NCBI GenBank assembly: GCA_030431485.1
Contig: JAUIIR010000007.1
Coordinates: forward strand, 1 to 64,000
Direction: 5' to 3'
From: Alphaproteobacteria bacterium
Lineage (GTDB): Bacteria > Pseudomonadota > Alphaproteobacteria > Rhodobacterales > Rhodobacteraceae
DNA: 64,000 nt
Positions 42,749 through 51,295 of this stretch are shown here, piece by piece. The first letter of the stretch is position 1. Every line of letters starts with the position of its first letter. The position numbers and the translations under genes are program-made. The notes under the pieces are model-generated. The model searched no databases and was not told the origin of the DNA. It worked only from the letters and a program-made list of their open reading frames with translations.

Positions 42749-43168
42749 ATGTTTTCCAAGATACTGGTTCCCGTCGATCTTTCTCTCACAGACGAAACAC
42801 GAAAGCTGCTGCAAAAAGCCAAGACGCTGTCCGATCAATGGGACAGTGAGGTGCATGTGGTGACCGTGATACCGAATGTCGGGATGCCAATCGTCGGATC
42901 ATATATGGATGCAAGTTTTGAAGAGAAGGCCAAAACCGAGACCGAAGCAGAATTGTCCCGACAAATCGCAGCATCAGGATTATCTGCGCAACATTACGTC
43001 CTCATTGGAACCGTGTATGACCGTGTGATCGCCCTGTCGAACAAACTGGATGTCGATTTGTTGCTTATCGCGGCACACCAGCCGGATCTGAAAGACTACC
43101 TACTGGGATCAAACGCGGCCCGTCTCGTACGCCATTCGGACAAATCCGTCCTCGTTCTTCGAGATTGA
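42749..43168 (+). CDS. Universal stress protein (UspA family)
   Basis: A 139-residue single-domain Usp. It opens with FSKILVPVDLSLTDET and ends with the ATP-binding type motif GSNAARLVRHSDKSVLVLRD (G-2x-G-9x-G-S/T form partly kept). It follows the fused TRAP permease by 11 bases; Usp proteins beside TRAP permeases (TeaD in the ectoine system TeaABCD) bind ATP and tune transport. A similar role is likely here by context. Confidence 0.9.
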   Translation: MFSKILVPVDLSLTDETRKLLQKAKTLSDQWDSEVHVVTVIPNVGMPIVGSYMDASFEEKAKTETEAELSRQIAASGLSAQHYVLIGTVYDRVIALSNKLDVDLLLIAAHQPDLKDYLLGSNAARLVRHSDKSVLVLRD

Positions 43169-43327
43169 ACATGACGTCTCCGTCGAGGGCTTCGATGCTA
43201 GACATTTTGCCCCGCAGATTGATCTGTCCTCCCTTCTCAAGGCTGAAAGTGAACACTATGGGATAAGTTCTTCACCGAGGCGCGACGGCCGCGCACTCCG
43301 TCAGAGCTGCAATACAGCGATCGCAAG

Positions 43328-43351
43328 TTTTGCTCGCACAGGTGAGCAAAA
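43328..43351. terminator. Bidirectional hairpin between usp and the response regulator
   Basis: TTTTGCTC, loop GCACAGGT, GAGCAAAA is a perfect 8-bp stem with A and T runs on its ends, placed in the 281-base gap between convergent genes. This shape serves termination in both directions. The rest of the gap shows nothing else I can name. Confidence 0.65.
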
Positions 43352-43449
43352 AGTTGGGACCACGCTCCAGAAAAATCCGAATATCAGTTCAATAACACGG
43401 CAAATGAATTCGTCTGAGACTGGTTTTTTTCCTCAAGAACCTGCGTGTT

Positions 43450-44109
43450 TCAAGCCCTACCGGGATACAGCTGCGAAGAGGAATCCAATAGACCTTCTTT
43501 GAGTGCATACGACAAAAGTTGTGCGACCGAATGCACTCCGAGTTTGGCCATCAATCTGGTGCGGTGATTGTCGACTGTCTTAGCGCTCACCGAAAGGCGC
43601 TCTGCGATTGCGGCATTTGAGCATCCCTCTGCGATCAGGTGGAGAATTTGCCGTTCGCGCGGACTTAGTTCTTTCACGTCTTCGTCGCGTTCTAGCCGCT
43701 GCAACACTTCCTTGGCGACATAGTTTTCACCCTGCAGCAAAAGCTTGAAACCTATCGTCATTTCTTCGGGAGGTGTGGTCTTAAGGAAAATGCCATCAAC
43801 ACCCGCTGCAACCCAATCCGCCAAGCTTCCAGCTGCGTTAAAACCGGTGACGACGGCAATACGAACCTCAGGTGTCCATCGCCTCAGCTCGCCATACACT
43901 TCCATACCGCGTGCCAAAGGCATGCCGCTGTCCAGCAAAAGTAGGTCAGGGCGAAGTTCTTTTGTCAGGGCTATCGCTTCTAAACCATTCTCCGCTTCAC
44001 CAATTACGGTGACGCCCTCGATCGCTTGCAGAACGCTCTTTAATCCGTTGCGAACAAGTGCATGATCATCTGCAATGATGACCCGCGCCCCCTGATATGA
44101 CTCTGACAC
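43450..44109 (-). CDS. NarL/FixJ-type response regulator with LuxR HTH
   Basis: A 219-residue regulator: receiver domain at 9-125 with acidic pocket D14/D15, phosphorylation site D60 in LLLLDSGMP and switch lysine in FLKTTPP; LuxR/GerE helix-turn-helix at about 148-210 (LSPRERQILHLIAEGCSNAAIAE). It is the partner of the divergent sensor kinase. The start is a GTG at 44109, so its first 13 bases overlap the first 13 bases of the kinase gene on the other strand; no internal start would keep the receiver intact. The TRAP system before it or the porin-like gene after the kinase are likely targets. Confidence 0.9.
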   Translation of the reverse strand: MSESYQGARVIIADDHALVRNGLKSVLQAIEGVTVIGEAENGLEAIALTKELRPDLLLLDSGMPLARGMEVYGELRRWTPEVRIAVVTGFNAAGSLADWVAAGVDGIFLKTTPPEEMTIGFKLLLQGENYVAKEVLQRLERDEDVKELSPRERQILHLIAEGCSNAAIAERLSVSAKTVDNHRTRLMAKLGVHSVAQLLSYALKEGLLDSSSQLYPGRA

Positions 44110-46208
44110 TTCGTCCCCCTCGTCTGCCGCTGATCATTGCCGCGCTTGCCATAAGTGCATTGATGTGGGCTGTGGTTCAAGGTTCGGACGATGACGACGA
44201 CGATGAGACAGTCGTCATCACGGCAAACTGGGTGCCGCAAATTCAGCTCGTGCCCGGTGCTGAAGTTGAAAACGTCTTTCGCCACATGAGCCGTACTTCG
44301 GGGCGCAACTCACCCTGCCTTTCGACACCGCCGGAACCATTGCTCCAAGCTACGCTCCCGAAAGAAGACGAGTGGGCCTGTGTACGCCTTGTAAACGAGG
44401 GGAGCGAGACTGGTATTTGGCGCATTGATTTCGAAGGCGCGTTTGGTGCGGGATATCATTTTGAACTCGTTTCAGGCGACAGGCCTGAAACAGTTCTCGC
44501 CTATCCAAAATCAGAAAACTGGTGGTCCGGCACAAATGACGTTGAGGGCCGAAGGATCGCTTCGCGCCCTCTTGTGATCGAGGCTGGACGTTCGGTTGAA
44601 CTATTTGTTCAGATCAAGAACCCGTCTGACCTCGCAGATGCGGACCCAATGCTGCGGCCAGAACGTGACTTTGATGAAAAACGGTTAAACGAAGCACACG
44701 GCTTTGGCGCGCTCATCGGTGCCGCGGGCATCTTGCTGCTTGTGGTCTTTGCTCTATCCAAGCTGGTCAGTTCCGAACCGGCAAGTCGCTTTACGACGTA
44801 TTTTGCGGCGGCCATGCTCTCAGCCATTTCCAGCGCTGGTTATTTTAACGGGCTTGTTCCGGGCAATCCATTGTTGCCCATCGGCATGCTCAATAAGATT
44901 CTGGAAGCAGCGCAAGTTGCCGGTCATCTCGTATTCATGGCGGCCTTCGTCCGCGAAGGGGTGGCGAACAGTCGATTACCGGACTGGCTGACGCGAATCG
45001 CTTATGCTGCAGTTGGCCTGCTCGCATTGGCCGGCTTGGGTAGTCTCATTATCGGAGGCCCTGCGGTTGCGTTGCGGTATTTTGATCTCGGGTTCGAACT
45101 TGATCCTCTCATCGAGGATCCTCTGCGATCCATCCCCTCGTTTCTAGGCGCTCTGGTTACAGCGACATGGATCGCTGCCATTGCAGTCACATCTATATAT
45201 TTGCTTCGCAACCGCGCAGCTGGAGGCACGCTCTTCGCGATCGGGAGTGGCATACTTGCTTTCGGCCTTCTTGCCGCCGGTCTTGGTGACGAGGCATTCG
45301 AAATCTTCGACGATACGACATTCGGTTTGCACTATGTACTGTTGGCCGATGCCCTTATTTTCACAGCTGCCCTGGCGCGCCAAGCCTTCGGACTTCGAGA
45401 TCAGCGCGACGCTGCGATCCGGCAGGAATTGCAGGCGACCCAGGAAAAGATGGAAATGGCGGAAACGCTGCTGGAAGCGCGACGGGATTCAGATCGAAGC
45501 AAAGCTTTGGCGGAAAAGCACCGTACACGTCTCGCTTTGACCGGGCATGATCTCCGTCAGCCACTGACATCCCTGCATCTCGCGCTGACCGAAGCCGAAA
45601 AAACCAACCCGGCGCTTGGAAATACGCTGCGTACTAGCCTCGACTATATCCGTTCGGTCCTGAACGAGACCGTTACGGACACGCGGCCTGAGGACGTGGC
45701 AGAGGACGAAGGTTCCTACCACACACAACCAAAAGACTTTGAGGCCATCGAAGTTGACATACTGCTCAGCAACGCGGTGCGCATGTTTGCACAGGAAGCC
45801 CGAAGCAAAGGCTTGAGCCTTCATCACGAAGCGACAGACCTCACTGTTCGAACCGTACCGGTGACCGTCATTCGCATTCTTTCGAACCTGGTATCCAACG
45901 CAGTCAAATACACGCCCGAAGGTGGTGTCACACTCCGGGCGGTTCAGAACGGCGAAACGATTTCAATCGAAGTGCACGACACAGGGCGCGGTATGAGCGA
46001 TGACGAGATTCAGCAGATACAGGAAAGCTATGTACGTGGATCAGAGGCTCACGCAGCGGACGGCGATGGACTTGGCCTCTCAAGCGCACGTGATTTCGCG
46101 GCTTCTCTGGGTCTAAAACTCAGGATCAACAGTCAACCTGGAGAGGGCTCGTGTTTTGCGATTGATGGCTTGCCCCGCGTCTCGCCTTCCGAAATCTTGG
46201 AGCAATGA
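44097..46208 (+). CDS. Sensor histidine kinase with 7TMR-DISM-like sensor
   Basis: A 703-residue membrane kinase. A first helix at 11-28 is followed by an acidic run (SDDDDDDE at about 30-37), a periplasmic beta-rich domain to about 190, then seven predicted helices between about 200 and 430, a coiled-coil linker (about 435-480), HisKA with phospho-acceptor H484 in LTGHDLRQPL, and an ATPase domain with N box NLVSNAVKYTP near 598, DTGRGM near 627 and GDGLGLSSAR near 655. This layout matches 7TMR-DISM sensors of small extracellular ligands. It is divergent from its response regulator with overlapping 5' ends, leaving no intergenic promoter space. Confidence 0.9.
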   Translation: MTLTLRPPRLPLIIAALAISALMWAVVQGSDDDDDDETVVITANWVPQIQLVPGAEVENVFRHMSRTSGRNSPCLSTPPEPLLQATLPKEDEWACVRLVNEGSETGIWRIDFEGAFGAGYHFELVSGDRPETVLAYPKSENWWSGTNDVEGRRIASRPLVIEAGRSVELFVQIKNPSDLADADPMLRPERDFDEKRLNEAHGFGALIGAAGILLLVVFALSKLVSSEPASRFTTYFAAAMLSAISSAGYFNGLVPGNPLLPIGMLNKILEAAQVAGHLVFMAAFVREGVANSRLPDWLTRIAYAAVGLLALAGLGSLIIGGPAVALRYFDLGFELDPLIEDPLRSIPSFLGALVTATWIAAIAVTSIYLLRNRAAGGTLFAIGSGILAFGLLAAGLGDEAFEIFDDTTFGLHYVLLADALIFTAALARQAFGLRDQRDAAIRQELQATQEKMEMAETLLEARRDSDRSKALAEKHRTRLALTGHDLRQPLTSLHLALTEAEKTNPALGNTLRTSLDYIRSVLNETVTDTRPEDVAEDEGSYHTQPKDFEAIEVDILLSNAVRMFAQEARSKGLSLHHEATDLTVRTVPVTVIRILSNLVSNAVKYTPEGGVTLRAVQNGETISIEVHDTGRGMSDDEIQQIQESYVRGSEAHAADGDGLGLSSARDFAASLGLKLRINSQPGEGSCFAIDGLPRVSPSEILEQ

Positions 46209-46217
46209 CAAGAGCGG

Positions 46218-47234
46218 TTAGCCACCAAACTCGAAAACAACCGCGACAGCCAGCCTATGTGATTCAACACCTTCCTCCTCGGTAAAGGCATATCCGGCCG
46301 TGAGGCTTGAATAATCCGACAACTCCTTGTCGAAACCCGCAGAAAACAGTGTATCCGCTCCAATTCCGTCAATCTCACGCCGCGTGACCGAGGCGCTGTA
46401 GGTTGCAAAGCCAGTTTCATAGCTCACGCCCAAGGCTCCGAAGGTTGCATCTTCGGGAGACCCTTCAAAATGGCTGAAATGTGCAACCTCACCGATGATT
46501 TCGATGGCATTGCTTACATCGTGGGCAAAGGCCAACACAACCCCGCGTTCCGCCTCTGCATCACCTTCCCCCTTCGACAGATGACGGAAGCCAGCGTGCA
46601 CCGTCGTGTCATCAAGCTCAAGATCATAGGTAAGAGTGAAGTTGTTCAGTTTCCCGGTATTCCCGACTCCACCATCAGACACGGTGTTTCGTCCGCGTTT
46701 TTGCCCCCAGCTTTCGCTTAGCCCTGTGTCGTCTGCATAGAAAACCGCGGCACCCAATGTGCCACTGCCCAGCCCTGCCTCAATTGAAAATCCAAGAGCC
46801 TCTTCGAATTCATACTCGTCGACAAAATCAGCGCCAAAAAACCCCGGCAAAGCGTCGTTCGCGGCACCTAGGCTTGGCGAAAATTTCCCTAGGGTAAGCT
46901 GGACCGGTTCAAAGTCGAATAACACACCAAGTTCGCTGATATAGACGCCCAGATCCTGAAACGCACGCGTGCCTTCTGCGTCTGCGACCGACTCCATCGA
47001 CATCTGGGCAAAGGCCAAGATATCCTCACTGAATGCATACTCTATTGATGCTTCGCCCGAAACATATGCTTCGTTGTACTCCTCATCGGGATCATCCGAA
47101 GCGTACACCGTTTCCAAGCCAATCTCTAAATCGGCCTCAAAACTCAATGCCAAGGCGTCGTCAGACGCGTATCCTGTGCTTGCTGCTGTCGATAAAATGG
47201 CCCCAAGCCCAATAATCCAAAGCGCTGAGTTCAC
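46218..47234 (-). CDS. Porin-like outer-membrane beta-barrel protein
   Basis: A 338-residue protein with a signal peptide (residues 1-23, ending STGYA before SDDALAL) and many alternating hydrophobic/polar strands, such as VQLTLGKFSPSLG, TFGALGVSYETGFATYSASV and the last strand HRLAVAVVFEFGG. This fits a gram-negative porin-type barrel of about 16 strands. It is very acidic, as in marine bacteria. It is convergent with the sensor kinase, 9 bases apart. I cannot assign it to a named porin; a general diffusion channel or a substrate-specific one is possible. Confidence 0.72.
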   Translation of the reverse strand: MNSALWIIGLGAILSTAASTGYASDDALALSFEADLEIGLETVYASDDPDEEYNEAYVSGEASIEYAFSEDILAFAQMSMESVADAEGTRAFQDLGVYISELGVLFDFEPVQLTLGKFSPSLGAANDALPGFFGADFVDEYEFEEALGFSIEAGLGSGTLGAAVFYADDTGLSESWGQKRGRNTVSDGGVGNTGKLNNFTLTYDLELDDTTVHAGFRHLSKGEGDAEAERGVVLAFAHDVSNAIEIIGEVAHFSHFEGSPEDATFGALGVSYETGFATYSASVTRREIDGIGADTLFSAGFDKELSDYSSLTAGYAFTEEEGVESHRLAVAVVFEFGG

Positions 47235-47493
47235 GTATCACTCCCCATTTTTCTTTAGATTACACATATGCACGTTTGAAAGACAAACTGAGGAGGCTTT
47301 CAAACTGAACAGGCAGGACAAGCCTTGACAGCTGAACCGCGCCTCAGTCAGGCTGGCGGTCTGCCGCATGAGTGGAGCAACACGGACAGGCTCCGTGCTT
47401 TGTTTGCCTCGGACAGTTCGCGATTTTTCATGAGCGGCGCGGTAGGAATGATATTGGCGGACCAACAGGACGTCGACACCGCCGCGCTCAGAC

Positions 47494-48156
47494 TCATCCC
47501 GCTGGAATCGTATGGCCCGCAACAACCATTGAAAGTCGGGCAGATGCAGCGACGCCTTCAATCAGGGGAACTTGGGTGCGGGATGCCAACTCAGGTTCGA
47601 GATGCGCCATACCGGCACATCCGAGAACCGCGCAGGCCGCCCCGTCGTCACGAGCCGCAGCGTCTATTTCGCCGATCAAACAATCCAGAACGTCGGGTCC
47701 ACCTTCGTCAATGGTGAGAACGGGAAGGCCGCTTGCACGGACAGACGCACAAATCCGGGAAAACCCCTGTCGTTCGATGTTCTCTTCGATTACAGGAATC
47801 GAGACCGGCAAGGACGTGATGACCGAGAAACGTAGTCCAAGCAGTTGCGCCATGACAAAGCTCGATTGCCCAATCCCCAGCACAGGACATCCCGCCTGCG
47901 CGCGCGCCTCTGCAAGACCCGTATCGTCAAAACAGGCAATCACAATGACATCCGCACCTTTTTCCCGAGCCACCGGCAGCAACGACAACAACCCAGGGAT
48001 CGCAGCGTCTCCGTCCGCCTTTCCCTGAATAGCCGCAGGGCCTTTAGTGTTTGTCAGACCGATGATGTCGGCCTCTGGCATGGCTTGACGCGCGGTGGCA
48101 ACGATGCCGTCAGTCATGTTCTCGGTGGCATTGGGGTTGATGTAGACGATCTTCAT
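47494..48156 (-). CDS. Asp/Glu/hydantoin racemase family protein
   Basis: A 220-residue protein with the two catalytic cysteines of the family: VIVIACFDDTGL near residue 75 and CAVLGCAGMAHL near 179. The N-terminus KIVYINPNATENMTD is typical of hydantoin/aspartate racemase-like enzymes. These act on amino acids, hydantoins or maleate-type substrates by a two-base mechanism. It is the last gene of the ABC operon and overlaps the permease by ATGA, so it likely converts the imported compound. Substrate unknown. Confidence 0.86.
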   Translation of the reverse strand: MKIVYINPNATENMTDGIVATARQAMPEADIIGLTNTKGPAAIQGKADGDAAIPGLLSLLPVAREKGADVIVIACFDDTGLAEARAQAGCPVLGIGQSSFVMAQLLGLRFSVITSLPVSIPVIEENIERQGFSRICASVRASGLPVLTIDEGGPDVLDCLIGEIDAAARDDGAACAVLGCAGMAHLEPELASRTQVPLIEGVAASARLSMVVAGHTIPAG

Positions 48157-48989
48157 ACGCCCTTCCCCGCGTCCGAGCCCAACCGCGCGCGGCGCTTGCC
48201 CATGATCCAGACACCCAACAGGAATGCAGCAATGATCGCAAAGGAGAAGGCCGTCGTCAGAGTGCCCAGCGCGTAAATCACGGGAGTTGTCACATTTGTG
48301 GTCATGCCGAAGATCTCAAGCGGCAAGGTGTTGTAGCTGCCCGCCGTCAGAAGCGTTCGCGCAAACTCGTCATAGCTCAGAGTGAAGCCGAACAAGGCCA
48401 CACCGATCAACGATGGCGCGATGATGGGCAACACCACATATCGCAGCGTCTGCCAAGCCGTCGCGCCCTGATCACGCGCAGCCTCTTCATAACTTTTATC
48501 GAACCGATTGAAGACCGCAAACATGATCAAAAGGCCAAAGGGTAATGTCCATGTGAGCTGTGAACCAAAACCGCTGGTCGCCCAATGCACCTTGAAACCC
48601 AATTGGTTAAAGATCAGTCCGACACCCAATGAGATCAGGATTGACGGGATGACGAGAGATGTAATCGCAGCATAGAACACAAGTCCCGAGCCCCAGAACC
48701 GTTTCCTGAAGGCCAGGCCGGCCATCACCGAAACAACCACAGTGGTCAACATCACCATCAGACCCAGCGCAAAACTCCGGCGGAACGCGCCCCAGATGTC
48801 GCCCACTGCCTGTTCCTGAAACAGGTCCCTGAACCAGTGCAACGAAACACCATTCATCGGGAAGGTCAGACCGCCCTGCGGCCCCTGAAAGCTCAGAATC
48901 CCGATTGTCAGGATCGGCCCATAGAGAAACAGTACGAAAAGCCCAAAGAAGACGGCCAGAACGTAGAAACTAAGGGGTCTGCGCTCCAT
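48153..48989 (-). CDS. ABC transporter permease, PotC-like
   Basis: A 278-residue inner-membrane permease with six predicted helices and the EAA loop EEAARDQGATAWQTLRYVVLPI near residue 168. The FQGPQGGLTFPMNGVSLHWF region after helix 1 is typical of spermidine/putrescine-type permeases. It pairs with the PotB-like permease 1 base upstream and overlaps the racemase-family gene by 4 bases. Confidence 0.9.
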   Translation of the reverse strand: MERRPLSFYVLAVFFGLFVLFLYGPILTIGILSFQGPQGGLTFPMNGVSLHWFRDLFQEQAVGDIWGAFRRSFALGLMVMLTTVVVSVMAGLAFRKRFWGSGLVFYAAITSLVIPSILISLGVGLIFNQLGFKVHWATSGFGSQLTWTLPFGLLIMFAVFNRFDKSYEEAARDQGATAWQTLRYVVLPIIAPSLIGVALFGFTLSYDEFARTLLTAGSYNTLPLEIFGMTTNVTTPVIYALGTLTTAFSFAIIAAFLLGVWIMGKRRARLGSDAGKGV

Positions 48990-48990
48990 C

Positions 48991-49848
48991 TCAAAGCTCC
49001 TTCCGGATATTGACGAAGCGCAGCAGGATCGCGATCACGATAAGCACGGTGCAAAGAAGCACAACGGCTGTTGCCGCTGCAGAGGGGTATTGCAGCAATC
49101 CAATATCATTCGAGATCAGCCGCCCAACGTTGGCGCGCTGCGATCCCGACATGAAGCGCACAGTTATAAAATCTCCCATCACAAGTGTGACGACAAAAAT
49201 TGTTCCGATCATGATGCCAGGCTTGGTCAGCGGAATGATCACATGCACGAGCGTCTGAAATCCGGACGCCCCATTGTCGCGTGCCGCCTCAAGCAGCGAT
49301 TTGTCGATCCGCATCATCGTATTGAAGATCGGGACCACCATGAACAGAGTGTAGAGATGCACGAAAGCCAGAATGACCGAGAAATCGGAATAGAGCAGCC
49401 ATTCCAGGGGCTCGTCGATAACCCCCCACGAGATCAGCGTCTGGTTGGCAATGCCATTGCGCCCCAGAAACGGGATCCAAGAAATCATGCGAATGATGTT
49501 CGACGTCCAGAACGGGATCGTACAGACCAGAAACAGCGCGATCTGCATGGTCAAGCTGCGCACATGGAAGGCCAGGAAATAAGCAACCGTAAATCCGATG
49601 GCGAGCGTTAGGGCCCAAGTGATAAAAGCATACTTCAAGGTTGCGCCGAACACCCGATAGGTGACGGGGGAACCGAAGAGAAATTCGTAATTGTCGAATT
49701 GGAATGCCGGGTAGATCGAAAACTCGGTCGCTCCCCAGAAGCTCACGATCACGATCATAACGATGGGAGCAATCAGAAAGCCCAGCAGCACAACCGCCAA
49801 TGGGGCCGCTTCAAGCCATCCAACGATGTGCCGGTTTTTCACCTGCAT
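48991..49848 (-). CDS. ABC transporter permease, PotB-like
   Basis: A 285-residue permease with six predicted helices and the EAA loop LEAARDNGASGFQTLVHVIIPL near residue 190. SFWGATEFSIYPAFQFDNYEFLF follows helix 1 in pieces typical of PotB. The ATG at 49848 has GTGAGAGG just upstream and is preferred over the GTG at 49857, which would place that ribosome site inside the gene. It is separated from the binding-protein gene by two strong hairpins. Confidence 0.9.
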   Translation of the reverse strand: MQVKNRHIVGWLEAAPLAVVLLGFLIAPIVMIVIVSFWGATEFSIYPAFQFDNYEFLFGSPVTYRVFGATLKYAFITWALTLAIGFTVAYFLAFHVRSLTMQIALFLVCTIPFWTSNIIRMISWIPFLGRNGIANQTLISWGVIDEPLEWLLYSDFSVILAFVHLYTLFMVVPIFNTMMRIDKSLLEAARDNGASGFQTLVHVIIPLTKPGIMIGTIFVVTLVMGDFITVRFMSGSQRANVGRLISNDIGLLQYPSAAATAVVLLCTVLIVIAILLRFVNIRKEL

Positions 49849-49892
49849 GCCTCTCACCCTTGCCCGGACCGGTCAGACCGTTCCGCTCTTCA

Positions 49893-49967
49893 TCTTGCCA
49901 AGTAAACTCTCAGGGGGTCTGGGGGGCAGAATGCCCCCCAGCCAGTCGCCTCGCGCCAGCGAGGCGA
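49893..49967 (-). repeat. Tandem intercistronic hairpins, likely Rhodobacterales dispersed repeat
   Basis: Two perfect hairpins stand in a row between the binding-protein stop and the permease start: TCGCCTCGC-GCCA-GCGAGGCGA (49946-49967, 9-bp stem) and CTGGGGGGCA-GAA-TGCCCCCCAG (49919-49941, 10-bp stem). On the minus strand the second is followed by ACCCCCTGAGAGTTTACTTGG and then CAAGATGAAG. From memory this resembles a hairpin-plus-tail element repeated in Rhodobacteraceae genomes; within this window it occurs once. It should protect or attenuate the message after the abundant binding protein. Confidence 0.6.
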
Positions 49968-49974
49968 AGCTGCA

Positions 49975-51246
49975 TTACGCCGCGATGAATTCGTTCCACT
50001 TACGGACCATATACTGGTTCTCGTCCATAACCGCGTTCCAGCAAGCCACCGCGCCCATACGATCGTAGAACGAGCCACCATCACGCGTTTCTCCGGCCTG
50101 GGCCAGCGTGTCACCGGTGGGCGAGGTGATGACGTCGGTGGCTTCCTTGCCCTCGAACCAGTAACCCCATTCGTTTTCGGACATGAAGTTCTTCGAGGTT
50201 TCCGGAACCGCCGAGTAATAGCCCTGCCGCATCAGGTAGCCGCCGACCCAGCCGGAGAGATACCAGTTGATGTACTCATAGGCTGCATCGAGCTCCATGC
50301 CCGACAGCGACGACGAGAGACCAATGCCGCCACCCCAGCTGCGGTAACCTTCCTTGAGCGGCTGGTAGACGCAGGGAATACCACGCGATTTCACAGCGGT
50401 GATGGCTGGCGACCACATGGACTGGATCACCACCTCACCCGACGCCATCAGGTTGACGCTTTCGTCGAAGGTTTTCCAGAAGGCGCGGAACTGGCCGTTG
50501 CGCTTGGCCTCGGTGAAGATCGCCATCGTCTTGTCGATCTCTTCGCGGGTCATGTTGCCCTTGTCGCCATACTGGATTTCGCCCATGGCTTCGCAGACCA
50601 TCGCCATGTCCATGATGCCGATGGAGGAAATGTCGAGGATCGACGCCTTGCCCTTGAATTCAGGGTTCAGCAGCTCGGTCCAGGATTCGATCGGACGACC
50701 GATCAGATCGGGGCGAATGCCCAGCGTATCGGCATTGTAGATGGTCGGGATGAGGGTCATCCAGCCGGTCTCGTTGTCAGCGAAGGATGTGCCGCCGGGA
50801 CCGTCGACAAAGCCGACTGTGTGCGGTGCTGTGCCCTGTGCGATCTCGCTTTCCGGTGTCAGTTTGCCGTTCCGGAAGATGCCGACAATCTTGTCGTAAT
50901 TGGCTATCTTCGAGGTGTCCATTGCCTGCAGGTTGCCTGTCGGCCAGACCTTTTTACAGATCCAGTATTCGATGTCGGCGATGTCAAAGCTGTCCGGCTG
51001 GGTGGCCGCACGCTGCGTCACGCTGTCGGAATCGAGCGCTGTCATTTCCAGAGTGAAACCGAGGTCCTCTTTCACCTTGTTCGCGACATCATTCAGGTTC
51101 GACACCCCGGTGCCGAACTGACGCAGCACGATATCCTTGGTGTCCTGCGCCCAAAGCATAGGAGATGGCAGCGCTGAGGCCGCAAGCGCTGCGCCTCCGG
51201 TTTTGAGAAGTGAGCGGCGGGTGTAACCAACCTTGGGTTTAGCCAT
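49975..51246 (-). CDS. ABC transporter substrate-binding protein (polyamine/PotD-like, Tat signal)
   Basis: A 423-residue binding protein. The N-terminus carries a twin-arginine signal (YTRRSLLKTGGAALAASALP, cleavage near the AQD at about residue 34), so it is exported folded. The mature part has the extracellular solute-binding fold of the PotD/PotF group, with GGTSFADNETGWMTLIP and SWTELLNPEFKGKASILD among recognisable blocks. It is the receptor of the ABC operon. The ATG at 51246 is preferred because it opens directly into the Tat motif; a start at 51324 would add 26 unrelated residues. Ligand not certain: polyamine, amino acid derivative or similar cation. Confidence 0.9.
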   Translation of the reverse strand: MAKPKVGYTRRSLLKTGGAALAASALPSPMLWAQDTKDIVLRQFGTGVSNLNDVANKVKEDLGFTLEMTALDSDSVTQRAATQPDSFDIADIEYWICKKVWPTGNLQAMDTSKIANYDKIVGIFRNGKLTPESEIAQGTAPHTVGFVDGPGGTSFADNETGWMTLIPTIYNADTLGIRPDLIGRPIESWTELLNPEFKGKASILDISSIGIMDMAMVCEAMGEIQYGDKGNMTREEIDKTMAIFTEAKRNGQFRAFWKTFDESVNLMASGEVVIQSMWSPAITAVKSRGIPCVYQPLKEGYRSWGGGIGLSSSLSGMELDAAYEYINWYLSGWVGGYLMRQGYYSAVPETSKNFMSENEWGYWFEGKEATDVITSPTGDTLAQAGETRDGGSFYDRMGAVACWNAVMDENQYMVRKWNEFIAA

Positions 51247-51295
51247 AGTTCTGATCCTCTTTGTCCTGTGGTTCGGAGTAAGTTTGAATGGCCGA

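Noticed and set aside
47325-47717. 130-codon plus-strand frame after the porin-like gene
   Set aside because: Its second half is antisense to the racemase-family gene and the first half matches no family I know; left uncalled.
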